A stretch of DNA of 64,000 bases. Origin: Alectoria sarmentosa (taxonomy: Eukaryota > Ascomycota > Lecanoromycetes > Lecanorales > Parmeliaceae). The notes beneath the pieces were generated by a model. That model saw only the letters and a program-made list of their open reading frames with translations, ran no database searches and was not told the DNA's origin. The stretch lies in contig WOGZ01000074.1 in the NCBI GenBank assembly GCA_009733775.1, forward strand, positions 62,001 through 126,000, in the 5' to 3' direction. Made by a program: the position numbers and the translations under genes. This document shows, piece after piece, positions 11,984-24,539 of this stretch (the stretch's first letter is position 1; every line of letters begins with the position of its first letter).

Positions 11984-12961
11984 TCATTGGCCCTTCTTCC
12001 CTTCAAGACCAACATCGTAAAACCCCGTAGAGAGACCCAGCTGTTTCACGCGATAGCTCTCTTTGTCATCAACATACACGTATCCAACTGTGCTCATCCC
12101 CTCGCACTGCAGCCCAAGAACACGATAATCACCACCAATGCTTTTCCTCACGGCAACCACAGCTCCGACAATTAGCAAATGGCCTCGCTTTTCCCGCTTG
12201 TCCATATCAGTTCCCTTGCTCAGGCCCTGTTCGTTTAGCTCCTGGACAGACCTTAAGCCATTCCGCAAGACCTTATCGAGCCTAAGCCGAAAGTCAGCTC
12301 TCTCTGGTAAGCCAACGGATGTGGGCCATGGCCAGCCGCAGAAGGAGATGTTGAAGCGGCCACGATCACATCGTAGTTGCAGTCCTTTCTCTGGATCGTA
12401 GAAGAAGCCCTGGATGCGAAGCCCTATGAGTATACTCGGGTGCAGACCTTTACCGTCGTAGTAGAAGCTCTGGTGTTATATGGTGCGATGGTAGAAGCTA
12501 GCCGTGTGATCTGTCTCTTCTTCGTCGTCGGACTCGCTGTAGCCGGAGTCAGAGCCTTCCCAGTCGTATTCTCTGAGCCGTTCGACCAATTCCTCTTGGT
12601 CGCCACAGACGGAAAGGGCACGCTCATGCAGGTGGTAGACTAATTGGGCAGTACTGAGGCTCTCGTAGTAGGAGGTATGGTTCTGTCGTGGATAGACGAA
12701 CTGGTCTGAATCCTGTTCTGGATCCCGGTCTGGTGACGGATTTAAAACGGTAGGGTGCTGCTGGAGAGCCCCCAGAGCTGCTATTCTCTCTTCGCTACTG
12801 TCGTCCTGGAAAAGTCGCATAGTCAAATGGTCTTTCTTGCCAGTGGTGGGAAGGTCGCGTAGGGCAAGGAGACCTCGGAGAACGTCGACTTTGAGATTGT
12901 CGTATTTGGTCTTGAGCTTCTTTGGCATTGGCCATGTAAGCTGACGATGTTGGAACACCAT
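11984..12961 (-). pseudogene. two-SAP-motif protein, interrupted by one stop
   Basis: From the ATG at 12959-12961 (or the internal one eleven codons later, MPKKLKTKYDNL) a frame of 161 codons ends at TAA (12476-12478). The same frame then stays open for 163 more codons to 11984. The first part has two SAP-like helix-turn-helix motifs: residues about 18-52 (KYDNLKVDVLRGLL, LPTTGKKDHLTMRL) and 102-137 (LSTAQLVYHLHER, CGDQEELVERL). SAP motifs usually bind DNA. The second part (FYYDGKGLHPS, GRFNISFCGWPWP, DFRLRLDKVLRNGL, VLGLQCEGMSTVGYVYVDD) looks like real protein, so the TAA most likely replaced a CAA codon. I found no good intron that removes it. It is either a recent nonsense allele or a shortened 161-residue protein that is still made. 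Confidence 0.6.
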
Positions 12962-15900
12962 CTTCTAAAATTGACTTGAAGGATTGGGGAGCATATGTAT
13001 GATGAACAGGATGAAATGTAGCCTGAACGAAATGATTGGGTAGAGTGGAGTTGGGGTAAGTGTTATTGGCAAGTTCACCGTGTGTTGACAATAACGGGTG
13101 CTTAATTTCCGATGTTGAAAGGCACTCGCTTTAAAGGGAAGGAGCACAAGCGCTGCAGCACCCAGGAACCAGCTTCCAAGAGCCAGTACCTAATGCATTT
13201 TGCAATCTGCATATCAACCCCACACAAAGCAACAACCGCCCTGACCTGTGTCGGGTTTATTATCATGGTCATGGTCATGGTCATTGGGCACTGATATATG
13301 CGTCTCAAATCTTAGCAAGCTCTTATGGCTGTCCCAATAAGGGCACAGAACATATCATCCATCTGCATTTAAGATGGTGCTGCCCAAAAGGCTCCGAGCC
13401 TTTTGGGCATGAGCCAGATGGTAGAGTCAACCATACGCTTCGGGCAAGTAAAGATTAGATTACCCTCATGAAAGTGATCCCAAAATGATTTGCCTTGAGG
13501 AACTGCTTCAACCATTTGTCGTAGCGACCTGTGGACCTTACCATCTCCAGCTCTTTTTCGAACATCTGCAAAGATCTTTCTTGGCAGGCAGTGCTGGGAA
13601 ACGATATCGTTGTGCCACTGTTAAAAATGACTTGTCGCATAGAATACAGAAATTTCTGAATTGCGAGCCATCTGAATATCACGGCGTCTGTAAAGTAAAG
13701 AAGAGATGATTTGGAAGCAATTAAATTCTAGGAACCAATAGATGGATTTATTGATTACTCATCTGAACAAGGTACCTAGGTAGTGTATACATCTCTTGAC
13801 CAATCAGCGTCAATCTTGGCGACAACGCACCTTCTTTTCTTCTCTCATCCCACCATTCTGCACCATTTTCTCCCAGTCCTCTTCTCTTGACGGACGAAGG
13901 AAAAAGGGTCATGCATGCAGCGCTCTCAACGCCTTTAGTATATTACAAGATTCCCTACTATTTTCTCGCCCTCAGATTACAATCACGACTGAAAAAGCAC
14001 GAAATCTTGTGTAGTCTCAGCCATCGCATCTCGTAGCGTCAGGCGCCAACGATTATGGGAGTTGTAGCAGAACACTTCGACTACGTTTATGATCATTACT
14101 AGTAAATATGAATTGAGATGTTGATGTGACCGGAATGTCCTCAATTTCAAACTTTCTCACTAAATCGGTCTACAGTACTGCGGGAGCTTGAGTGGGCATC
14201 GACGTACTATTAGCACTGCGCCGTGGGCTTTCGTCAATCACTTGGTCTTGAAACAACTCGTCTTTGCGCTGGCCCTAAAATGGCAAAGGGCTAAACCGAG
14301 AAAGTTCAGAGATGTACACAATCGCTTCGTGCTCATCTTCCATTTCCATTATCGACTACGATATTTATTTTAGCTGTTGCGCACCAAATGAATATGTGGT
14401 GGAGTCCACAAATGAAAATAATATGCGTTCTAAAAGTCAGACGTCTGTTGGGATGCTATGCTCCTATATTGCCTGTAAGGCTGTTAATAGCAAAGCATCT
14501 CATTATGGCGCGTGGAAAGCCAAAGTTGTTGAAGTCTGTTACAATTCTCGAATGCACCCTCCAGTAAAAGTCTCACTGTTAGTGCAGTCAGTAGTCCTTC
14601 GTTATCGACTGAGTATACATCAGCCGTGATAGTGACGGTAGCCTGGCGCTGTATGACACTCACTTCTCGATTCAAGAGCAGGCTTGTTTTTAGACACTTG
14701 ACCCGCCCTATGGATCCGACCTCAGTACTGTTGCGTTGTCACTTCTTATCTACTGGAAAGCTATCGATTTGTGCCACCCTGCTAGCGGAATGAGGTGTCC
14801 TTCAAATCGAAACCGAATTTGGGCCTTGTGCGGACTGTACCGCAAGAGAGAAGTCCGAGAATTGCGTCTGCTCTTGACATTGTGTGAGGAGCATTCCGGC
14901 CTTGTGGGATCGAGATCGTAAACAAAGGTTAAGCAGGAGAGCCTCGCGCCGGTTTCGGCCTTTTGGGTCAACTCGAAACCCTATTTCCCGGCTATGTTTT
15001 CTTTGCTCAGTGTATCGTCGATCTCTTGAAACCGATATCTTCGGTTGGGAAATTGCTATACCGGTAGTAGCAGTATCAAGCCGAAACTGTTGAAGCCATT
15101 TCGCTGTGGAAATTATCATACACTGGAGTGGCGACTGGCACAAGACTCGATGGCGTTGGTAGTAGAGGCCGATACTGTTAGTCTAACTTCGTAAGATTTC
15201 GATGTCCCACTCAAAGAATCTATTGTCACGAATTTTCTGAGATTTCATGCTGTTGTTGATCACGAAAGTTGCCATACCCAAGCTCATCGGAGTGAGTCCA
15301 ACATCCCCAAGAATACTTGCTGCAATAATGTAATGTGAAGAAAACAAGTTTGACCCACATCGATCTAGAATCGAGCGTCCATTCGGGAGCCAATTCCATA
15401 GCTTAGCTCTACTGGGCATGCTTGTGTTAGAAGTGAACTATGGCATTCGCAAGAACTTCCGCATAAAGCATCACTCCTCCCAGATCGATGCCGAAGATGC
15501 TGCCTTGGCCGATTAGTATGAGATTGAAGATGTCTCCGGCAACCAGATCTCGTGCCACTAGATACACATAGAAGATGACCTGCGTCACCAAATCCGCGCT
15601 TTCAGCTGAGGATTTTTTTTCCATAAAATCTGCCAGTGAGTCCATTTATGCTTGAAACAAATCTTCCCGGGTCTCCAGCTGGAGGCAGAGCGTCCGAATT
15701 TGATGATACCATGAACACATTGGTCAAAGTATTCGTGTGTGTCTGACAAGCTGGATTTTGATGTTGCCTTTGGTAGTGCATTATCGACATTACCTGAAGC
15801 TGGATGTCGGTATCTAATGGGTGCACTCTTCCCAGCCTCTGGAGGAGCCGATGAGCCCAATAGTGACCTTGGCTTCTTAATATATTTATCGTTTTTGCAA

Positions 15901-18900
15901 AGGGTGATTTCTACCTTGGGAGTTTGATCTATTAAGATCCTGCCGGTAAACAGCCAATCTGTCTTAGAGTGATAATTTCGTCATTGGCGACCCGGCCTGA
16001 AGCTACACTTCAGGATCTTGGGAGCAAATTGTTCATTTGATCATGCCAGGCTCATCCCAATCTCACTGCCTTCGATGAACGGACTCGGTCAACGGTCTTA
16101 ACTCTCCGGACACTGCTTACGGCATGACGCCAACTGCATCGCTCGGACTGCTCTTCTCGATCTTGTTTTCCTGTCCATAAAATTTGTTAATATGGGTAGT
16201 CACGTGCATTGGTATGACTCGCTCCAAGATTCTAAATATGCAATGTTTTTGTCTCTAGTTTGAGTCTCCCATGTGGCCCGGCCTACAATACTAATCACCG
16301 AGTATATCTCGCTCTGGTCAACGAGGCCAACGGATGTGAGACGCTCCCTCCGCATCCTCAAAAACCTTGTAAAGCTCTGGTAAAAGCATCGAGAGGTCGT
16401 ATCGGTACATAATACGCCAGTCTTTGCTCCTGAAGTCGAATGCTTTTGGGCTTGATGGGAAAGGTCCGCCCTTGCGGTCTTCGCGTCTTCCGTTTATTCT
16501 CACAATCCTTCTAGTGTAGCCAAGAAGATCAGGCAAGAAAAACATAATGCGCATCGATGCTGTCCCCAAAAGACGTAGAGATAAATATGTGTACCATGAG
16601 AAGCGTGTGAATGGCAAACCAAGATAAGAAACAGAAAATGAACAAATGAATAAAAAGCCCTTGTAGAATATGAATTGCGATCGCGAGTGACATCCAAGGT
16701 ATGGCTATCGAAAAAACTAAGTCAATCTTGCGTGGTATTGGTAACGGCGAGGCACTCTTTCTCGAAATGAAAAAATGGCATTTTCGAGGTACCAAACCCG
16801 AAGTCGCTCATTCAAGTCACTCTTTTGTAGTCTGTCGAATGCACAATCTAGATGAACTGGGTACATTTGCGAAGCTAACTAAGCTCAAGGTTTGGAGCCG
16901 GGTGAGCCGAGATTATAAAAAGGTATCTCTGACGCCAGCTAGAACAGCTCTGAAAGGCAGCGAGATAAATTCTAAGGTATATCAGAAGAAGAGGACAAGA
17001 TTTCACAAAGAATCAAGAGGGATTAGGGATGTCCAGGTGGATCGAAGATGTGCTACGGGAAGGTCCTTTCAATATCAGTGAAGCCATGCATAGAATTGTA
17101 GCATACCAGTCTTAAGACCGTCCGCTTAGAGATCACCAGATCCAATAAAGTCAACGCTTCGCTTTCTCAGCGGCAATGCTGGAATACTAGGTTGATATTG
17201 AAATCCCGAAGCGTTCCTGCAATCGGGTAAGGGTGCTTTTGGTGCTTTCGAAGCCCGTCTGAAGCTGTGTCATGGCGCCATTTCCAACTTGAGAAAGCGA
17301 CTTGAGCCACCAGGATAAGGCTGTTCCTCGGAAGCAAGTAGAAAGATTAGGTCGTTCCACATCTTCTCCTTTGAGGACAGCATTATTTTCCACTCGACGG
17401 CAGAAGTAGTAGACCTCACGTTAGATGGTCTCTCTGCTGCTGAAGACGATGCTACCAGCAATGTAAAGATTCTTCAAGATCAGGTAGAAAAGAGACCTAA
17501 ATGTCTAAATCTGAGGCGCGAAGACCTCCTACCAATCTTCCTTCTCGTCTGAGCGGTCCTTACACTCCTTGAGAACCTCCTGGATCTGTGGGGCTAGGAG
17601 TAGCTCATAGGTTAGTAAGAAAGGTTTGCATTGCTTGGAGTGGTACTCCAGATGTCGTGATCTGCTCCCTGCGTCGCCGGGGGTAGAGGCTGCTGTTGTC
17701 CTTTTGATAGAGCTAATCGTGCAATTCGACCTCTTGCATCAACGTTGTGTGCTTTCTGAGCCCTCGATTGCGCCTCCTACCTATCTCAACCATAATAGAT
17801 AATTAGCTCATCACCTTATTCACGTTGGACCAGGCATGTACTCCTAGCACACACTTGGCCTGACGCTGTTATTGCCCATTATGGCACTGATTGACATTCA
17901 CATACCTTCACTGCCAACTTGCTTCTAGACTCCCGCAATCAGAATCGCCACTATAGTTGATGAGTTCAGCGAATTCGTTATTGTGTATTGCATCTGTACC
18001 AATGACGTTCTTGCTGAGTTGCAACAAGTGTTCACCACTGCCGGATAGCTGAGGAAAAGTTGAGCTCCGATCTCGGAGAGCTGCACTCTAAAGGATATAT
18101 TTATAAGGTGCAGTTAGATGAAACATCTGTAGACGCCTAATTACATTCCTAGACGGAGCAATGCAGTAGAAGACTAGACGGATGAATGAAATAAACCAGA
18201 AATAGAAGCAGAAGCACAGAAGGTGGCACCAATGGGGGTCACAATGGGATACTAAAGTAAGAGTACTCTCGGATGCTAAGATGATTAAACGCGAAGAATT
18301 ATTCAAAGGGTATGAAAGCCACTGCTGAGGGTATTTTGCAAAGTAAAGTGACTCAGAGAAGGGGGTTTCGTAGCCGTGAACTAGATTAGGGGTGTGCGTT
18401 CCCACATAGGTTCGGCGGAGTGTTGAAAGACCTCGACGCTTCGCATAGCATTGATTTGAAGGCAAATAAATTGGGCAATAAATTTGATAGATACGGGTAT
18501 TCGAATTTATTGAAGTTGCAAAGAGTACAGCTTGTGCCGCTATGAAGGTAGAAGGCGAATGCAAATGGAGATATTGGGTTGAGAGGAAGCCCAAGCAGAT
18601 TCCGATAGGCTTAAGTTATGACTAGGTCAACAAGTGGAGTCAACATTCTCAGGTGGCTTGCGCCGCTCGACGGCTCAGCCAGAGAACGTTCTCCGTCTCG
18701 CTCGTTACATATAGCGTGATGCAAGGAAACCGATCGACCTCGGTCACTCCCAAGGGAATATCCAAAAAGCGCAACGCTATTGACTGAGGGCAGTGTCAAA
18801 CGTTTGGAGAAATTTGAGCGTCTATTCTTTTCCAGCCTGAAGTGCTGGTATGCTGTGCCTTTGGATGACTTGTTATTTCTGGTTGAAAGAGCGTTGACAG

Positions 18901-19731
18901 GAGGTGTTGCGTTCCGAAAAGAGGGCGCCAAACTCTCTTGTCCAGCAAAGTGCCACCATTTTTGGTGACACCTCCTCAAATACCAATGTTGAAGTGACCA
19001 TGTGCGCCTCCCTCTGCAACGATTTCCAGTTGTTTATTGCGCGTTGAGTAACAAAATAAAACGCGTGCATTCACGGGATGCCTGCAAGTTGCATGGTGTC
19101 AGTAAATGATGCGTTACCACCGGAGCGTAGGGAGAAGGTCAATTGAGAGTTCGCCTACCTTACATATGGGAGGCTATTGAACTTGTCGTCTGCTCGAGGT
19201 TTTTGAGTGTCACTCATTGCAATCTGAAAGCGACTTCTAGAGCGGGGACATGCGACTGTTGGCAAAGCTTTGGAGTAGATTCTGGACGCGAGCGAGGAGA
19301 CTGGGGGAAAGATCAGGTATGTAGTCGTTGCATCGGTGTAGACACAGGTAGATGCTAGTTCTAGTCTAGACGATTTTTCTCCCTGGGGGTACATACCTTA
19401 CGCATAATTCCTTTCAAGTAACTGTGTATCTACTCCGTACCATTATTCACGACGTCTCCAGACTGAGTATGGCCTATTGCAAAGACAATGCGTTGGCTGC
19501 AGCGAAATTGAGATGGACTGCGAGCAACATGTCAATACGACTATGCCTCGGACTCGGTCCAAGTCCCAATTTGCCGTCCCCCGCAGCTCCGACCACCTCA
19601 GTCCCATACCATCCGCTCCATATACCATTTGACCGCCCTTTCTCCTCTACTCACCGTCTGAGTCAATCGAAGCCATTGGAACTAATTCCATCATTTACCC
19701 TCTACGGCACCATCTATATCATCAAACCCTC
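12962..19731. other. 6.8-kb stretch without a confident gene
   Basis: Many short frames exist on both strands, but none has a recognisable domain together with splice-compatible neighbours. Two weak points are worth noting. About 13455-13682 (minus) ends in a helix-like MFEKELEMVRSTGRYDKW stretch. About 15183-15860 (minus) has two frames in different phases that could be parts of one decayed gene (MDSLADFMEKKSSAESADLV and NWLPNGRSILDRCGSN). I cannot assign either. A possible gag fragment at 17187-17395 is listed separately. Confidence 0.4.
17187..17395 (-). pseudogene. possible gag-like transposon fragment
   Basis: A short minus-strand frame without its own ATG contains NLSTCFRGTALSWWLKSLSQ followed by a helical LQTGFESTKSTLTRLQERFG. 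The order 'LxxCxRGxAxxWW, then alpha-helix ending in ERF' resembles the gag-like proteins of fungal retroelements. Further upstream on the same strand (about 17515-17600) another frame reads IQEVLKECKDRSDEKEDW before a stop. The evidence is only a short resemblance, so this is a weak call. Confidence 0.25.
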
Positions 19732-20570
19732 ATGTCGGAGGAAGTCATTCTTTATGACATTCCGAGCAAGGATCCCCAACGTTGCTGGTCCCTAAATCCT
19801 TGGAAAAGTATAGTACCATGTCTCTCATCGCTATCAAAATGCAAATTATTACTTGACAGCCCGGCTCGTTCTCAATCTCAAAGGCATACCCTACAAGACC
19901 GAATGGCTCGAGTATCCTGACATCGCTCCGACCCTCAAACCACTCGGCATTCCTCCCAGCGAGCCTCCTGCTACAGCCTACACCAGCCCTACTATACGCA
20001 TCTCAGACAAGTATGTAATGGACTCTCGAAAGATTGCCGACGTGCTGGAGAAGAAGCACCCCTCCCCCTCGCTACATCTGGACTCGCCCATACTCAAGAA
20101 AGTGGAAGAGCTTGCACCACAGTGCGTCATGCCACTTGGACCAGTCTTCATTCCTAGAGTTCCACGATTCATGCTAAACTCTCGGTCGGCGGAATACTTT
20201 GAGCGAACGCGCGAGGCAAGGTTCGGCATGAGTCTGTCGCAACTGGAGAAAGAAAAGGGCGGGGAAAGCGCATGGAAGGCTGCCGAGCCGAAGTGGAAGG
20301 AGCTGGGAACTTTGTTGAAGGCCGAGGGAGGGCCTTTCTTCATGGGAAAGACAGGTAAGCACATCGGAAGCATTCTCTCCTCTCCGAGAGCTTGGTCGAT
20401 GAATACTGACCATCTTGGCAGTGTCGTATGCAGATCTGATCGTTGTCGGTGCATTACACTGCTTTGCATTTGGTGATGGTGACATGTTTCAGCGGGTGAA
20501 AGACATAGAGCCAGCCTTCCTGACGCTTTATGATGCGTCAAAAGCTTGGCTTGAACGAGATGATCATTAA
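19732..20570 (+). CDS. glutathione S-transferase-like protein
   Basis: Three exons (19732-19807, 19860-20354, 20422-20570) encode 239 residues. The introns are 52 bp and 67 bp with GT...AG ends, and removing them restores one frame. The N-terminal part, VILYDIPSKDPQRCWSLNPW joined across the first intron to TRLVLNLKGIPYKTEWLEYP, is a thioredoxin-like GST N-terminal domain. YVMDSRKIADVLEKKHP holds the Asp-Ser pair that in GSTs contacts the glutathione gamma-glutamyl group. The C-terminal half is helical and ends SYADLIVVGALHCFAFG...FLTLYDASKAWLERDDH, as in GST C-terminal domains. The shape is like fungal etherase/FuA-type or Ure2-type GSTs, which conjugate or bind electrophiles in the cytosol. 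The substrate is unknown. Intact. Confidence 0.85.
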
Positions 20571-22285
20571 GCAGCGATTTAAAAATGTGAATGCTCCCGA
20601 GGAGCTCCGAATCGCTCTTGTATTCCGACTTCACATGAAGCCTAGATTTTTTCCCTTCACCTTCTCCTGAGGTGTGGGCTGCACATTTTACATCACCTCT
20701 GTTCTCTTGCTAGCATGAAGTTACATGGGTAACATCGATCTCTCGGAAATCATGATTGTACCAACAATTGAGGATTTAGTATTGCCCAGTGAGTCCTTCT
20801 GACACCCATGAAACTATCAAAGGTGGCTAGCGTCAAATTGTCAGGTTGGACAGTGCTAATGCTTGACCTCTACCCTTCAGCACTTCTTCAACAATCGGGA
20901 ATTTGCATCAGCACTGGCAACACCACGATAGCACAAGGACGTGAACCACAGCTTGACGCAATACGAGCTATTACGAAGAAAGATTCGCTAAGGAATTGCC
21001 ACAAACGACAATACGTTCGATTATTTTAACGCAATAATACAATTCTCTCAGATGAACCGGTATTCGAGCGACGGACCTCGGGAGCTTGGAGGATTGCAAA
21101 GAGCCTAAAGAGGCTCTTCAGTGATCGGCCCTATTCTTCATGTCGTGTACGGACTTTACGAGCGAGCCGAGCCCTGAAAAATGTTATATGGTTGTAGCTA
21201 AGAAGTTGCATGGGAATGTCAATTGAAGCAGACGCACGAAGCTCATGGGGGATTCGTGATTCGCACAACGAGACGGTGAGTAATAGTATGAGATGATGGT
21301 CAAAGGACTTCCAAACTTTCGAACACCAACATTCTTACAACAACAATTCCCACGATGGTCTGGATCTCGCCTGTATAATCTTATCAGCGTCGTCGATCGA
21401 CTTACTTACTTTACAAACCCCAGATTTTGTGGAAGTATGATTACATGGGAAGCAATCATCATGGTAATGATATGCAATGATGCATCAGCCTCGCCCGGCT
21501 CCGCATCGATTCGTTTTATTTCATCTTGACCCCATGGGAGGCCCAGCTGTTTCAGCTAAACGTGTCGAGCCACACCAACAGCCACACCTGCACTATAGGA
21601 AAGGCTGCTCGACAAGCTTGTTAGTGACGTTATGTCGTGTTGCAAATTTTGCCTAAGATCGAGCTCTCAGTTTCACACTAGAGCTGTAGGATCCAGAGAA
21701 ACGGCCCCAAATTCGTCACTAGAGGGTTTGTGCCGCACAAAGCCAGTGTCATTATATGGTGGAGAACTGGCTGTTACCGTACGGCAACTTTGGCCTTTTT
21801 GGTTGCGTTATTAGGCCGCTGATGGCTACATACCTCAGTGAGCTCAGTCACAAGACTGGAGTCTCGGAATTTAGCTCAACACAACAATAGTCGAACAATA
21901 CAGGGTGTTTCCACACCGCGCTGCTAGATCCCGTGAACAGCTGAGGCCCTTTAGGACCTTCAGTAAGCCACTCAGGTCAATCAAAGCTCATAGACTCGAG
22001 CCAAGGATCTTCCGCAGCCCGATGTGAAAAGACGCTCTTGGCTGTATCAACAAGTATTTAAGCTACTGTACGGAGGTACTTGCTTGCGGATTACGGTTCT
22101 AATCTCAAGGCAAAAGCATTAAATTGTTCCGCGTTGGTGACGTAGTGACGAGTTAGTAGCACGTGCCACATAAAATTAATAGTGCCAAGACCCTGATCCT
22201 CACCCGCATTCATTACCACCTCTTTTCCGCTCAGGCTGACTCGCTGACATAGACGCAGGCGTGAAATTTATTTAATCCATTTTGT
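20571..22285. other. gene-free stretch
   Basis: Between the GST-like gene and the transporter promoter. I see no recognisable coding frame on either strand and no clear repeat. Confidence 0.5.
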
Positions 22286-22392
22286 CTCACCCTTCCCCGC
22301 CATTATTATACTCATCTTCCTCATCCTCCTCCTCATCCTCATCTTCCTCATCTTCCTCATCTTCCTCATCTTCCTCATCTTCTTCATCTTTT
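22286..22392 (+). repeat. TCTTCCTCA pyrimidine repeat upstream of transporter
   Basis: A run of imperfect nine-base units (TCTTCCTCA and variants) makes a nearly pure pyrimidine tract on the plus strand, about 260-360 bp before the transporter ATG. Read on the minus strand it would give an acidic DEEDEE run, but there is no gene there. Pyrimidine-rich tracts are common in fungal promoters and 5' leaders, so a regulatory or transcript-start role is possible. Confidence 0.7.
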
Positions 22393-22650
22393 CCATTTGC
22401 ATCGATACTTGCAATAGGTACAAGGGCAGTGTAAATCATTTGTATTGCGGTGTGGGTGAGCAGTTGTCCTTGTTCTAGTAATCTTTCGGTCACCCACAGA
22501 GCTTGGAGACCCCGCCTTGGAAGCTGCACTGCTGCAGGCTGTCCACGCCTTCCAACCATTTTCCAGCATCTCCGCCATCGAACGCATCCTTACTGCCTGG
22601 CAATCTTATCTTATACTTCAAAGACCCGGCAGTAGCCGTCGCATTTCACC

Positions 22651-24539
22651 ATGCCTCAGGTCGCTCACTTCCCCACCCATGACAGCCAGTTGGCCCACAC
22701 TGCTACCGAACGTGCCGGCAACGCGTCCTCAGCTTCATCTAACACCAACACCGAAGCCTACGGCGACGAAAGTGTCGCTCCGAACAACCTTAACGAAAAG
22801 CAAGAGCCAATACCCTCGACCCAAGGTCGAGTACTGGATGATGGGAGAATTGAAATTACCGAGGACGATTGCTACGACGAGCTCGGATTTAGCTTTCCCG
22901 CATGGAAGAAATGGACCATCCTTTCCATCATCTTTGCCGTCCAGGTGTCCATGAACTTCAACACTAGTCTATATTCCAATGCTATCAAGGGTATCTCGAA
23001 AGAGTTCGACGTTAGCGAGCAGGGCGCTCGATGTGGTGCCATGATCTTCCTCGTTCTATACGCTTTCGGTTGTGAGCTTTGGGCACCTTGGTCCGAAGAG
23101 TTTGGACGCAAGCCCATTTTACAGCTAAGTTTGCTCTTGGTGAATATCTGGCAGCTACCTGTCGCTTTGGCACCCAACTTTGCCTCCATCATGGTCGGTC
23201 GTGCTCTTGGTGGTCTTTCTTCCGCCGGAGGGTCTGTAACCTTGGGAATGATTGCAGATCTGTGGGAATCGGACAACCAGCAATATGCGGTCGCCTTTGT
23301 CGTCTTCTCCTCTGTTGGAGGTTCAATCCTTGGCCCCGTCGTGGGTGGATTTTCTGAGAACTTTTTGGACTGGCGCTGGAGCATCTGGATCCAGGTATGT
23401 CAAATTATCCTCCGCTTTATCATTGGGCCGTATTAACGAGAAGTTAGCTGATCTTCGGCGGCGCCGTTCAACTCGCTCATCTTATCCTCGTCCCTGAGAC
23501 CAGAGTAACGATAATGATGGACAGGATCGCCAAGAAGCGACGCAAGGACGGTACAAACCCCAACCTCTACGGGCCCAACGAAATCACTCCATTTAAGGAG
23601 CGGTTTTCCTTCAAAGAGGTCATCGTCACCTGGATCCGCCCCTTCAAAATGTTCCTCACCGAACCCATCGTCCTCACCCTGTCCCTGCTCTCCGGTTTCA
23701 GTGACGCCCTCATCTTCATGTTCATCCAATCCTTTTCTCTCGTATACACACAATATAACTTCGGCACCATTGCCCAGGGTCTCTCTTTCATCCCAATCTT
23801 GATTGGCTACCTGATCGCCTACCTCATGTTCATCCCAGCCATCTGGCGAAACAAGAAGGACCGCGAACAACACCCTAATGATGAGAAAGCTCAATACGAG
23901 TCCCGACTTTGGTGGCTCCTCTTTACAGCACCCTGCCTGCCAATCGGTCTAATTGGGTTCGCATGGTGCTCCGGAGGTCCACCCCTTCCCTGGATTGCCT
24001 CCAGCATCTTCGCCGCTGTCGTGGGTATAGCAAATTATAGCATCTACATGGCAACCATTGACTACATGATCTGCGCCTACGGTCCTTACTCTGCATCAGC
24101 CACCGGTGGAAACGGCTGGTCTCGTGATTTCCTGGCTGGTGTACTCACGATTCCCGCAACGCCCTTTTTTACGAACATTGGTGGAAAGCGACATCTGCAG
24201 ATTGCATCTACAATCCTCTTTGCCATCTCCTTCGTACTCGTCCTTGCCGTCTACGCTATCTACTGGTACGGTCCTACCCTGAGAGCACGCTCGCCGTTCG
24301 CGCAGCAGCTTCAACAAGGGAGAGATGAAAATGGTGGCAGGAGGCTCTCGATGATCCCTGGTCCTGGTTACGGATCCCAGCCTGGGTCGAGGGGACACAG
24401 CCGAGCCAACAGCAGGATGGGAAGCAGACAGCCTAGTTATGCCCAGTCGAAGCCTGTGGCGCCGGGTATGGGGAACAGGGACCACAGCTATGTGCACAAG
24501 AGACTCGCGAAGATGAAGAAGGAGGAGGAGGGCGCGTAA
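22651..24539 (+). CDS. MFS transporter, DHA1 (Tpo1-like) family
   Basis: Two exons (22651-23394, 23448-24539) encode 611 residues. The 53-bp intron has GTATGT, TTAAC and TTAG signals and lies right after WIQ. A hydrophilic N-tail of about 90 residues precedes the first membrane helix (WTILSIIFAVQVSM). The loop between helices 2 and 3, EEFGRKP, is the MFS motif A. GMIADLWESDNQQYAVA and GPVVGGFSENFLDWRWSIWIQ are typical of the polyamine/drug:proton antiporter group. VPETRVTIMMDRIAKKRRK opens the central cytosolic loop. About twelve membrane helices can be counted. The last 70 residues form a Gly/Ser/Arg-rich cytosolic tail. It is likely a plasma-membrane exporter of polyamines, drugs or fungal metabolites. 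There is no biosynthetic gene beside it to suggest a substrate. Confidence 0.9.

Noticed and set aside
13455..13682. Frame ending with MFEKELEMVRSTGRYDKW, reminiscent of a solute-binding protein C-terminus
   Set aside because: Only about 25 residues resemble the family, and no upstream part was found.
15183..15860. Possible decayed gene on the minus strand in several frames
   Set aside because: I suspected an Arb2-like or hydrolase-like relic, but no motif was clear enough to name a family or fix exon limits.
18088..18594. 168-codon minus-strand open frame
   Set aside because: It begins at TTG rather than ATG and reads as low-information, hydrophobic, Cys/Tyr/Phe-rich sequence with no domain, signal peptide or neighbouring exon.
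22287..22559. Frame with an acidic DEEDEE tail on the minus strand
   Set aside because: The acidic run is only the translation of the TCTTCCTCA repeat in the transporter promoter; no start, domain or splice support.
22872..23384. 170-codon minus-strand frame
   Set aside because: Antisense shadow of the first exon of the MFS transporter.
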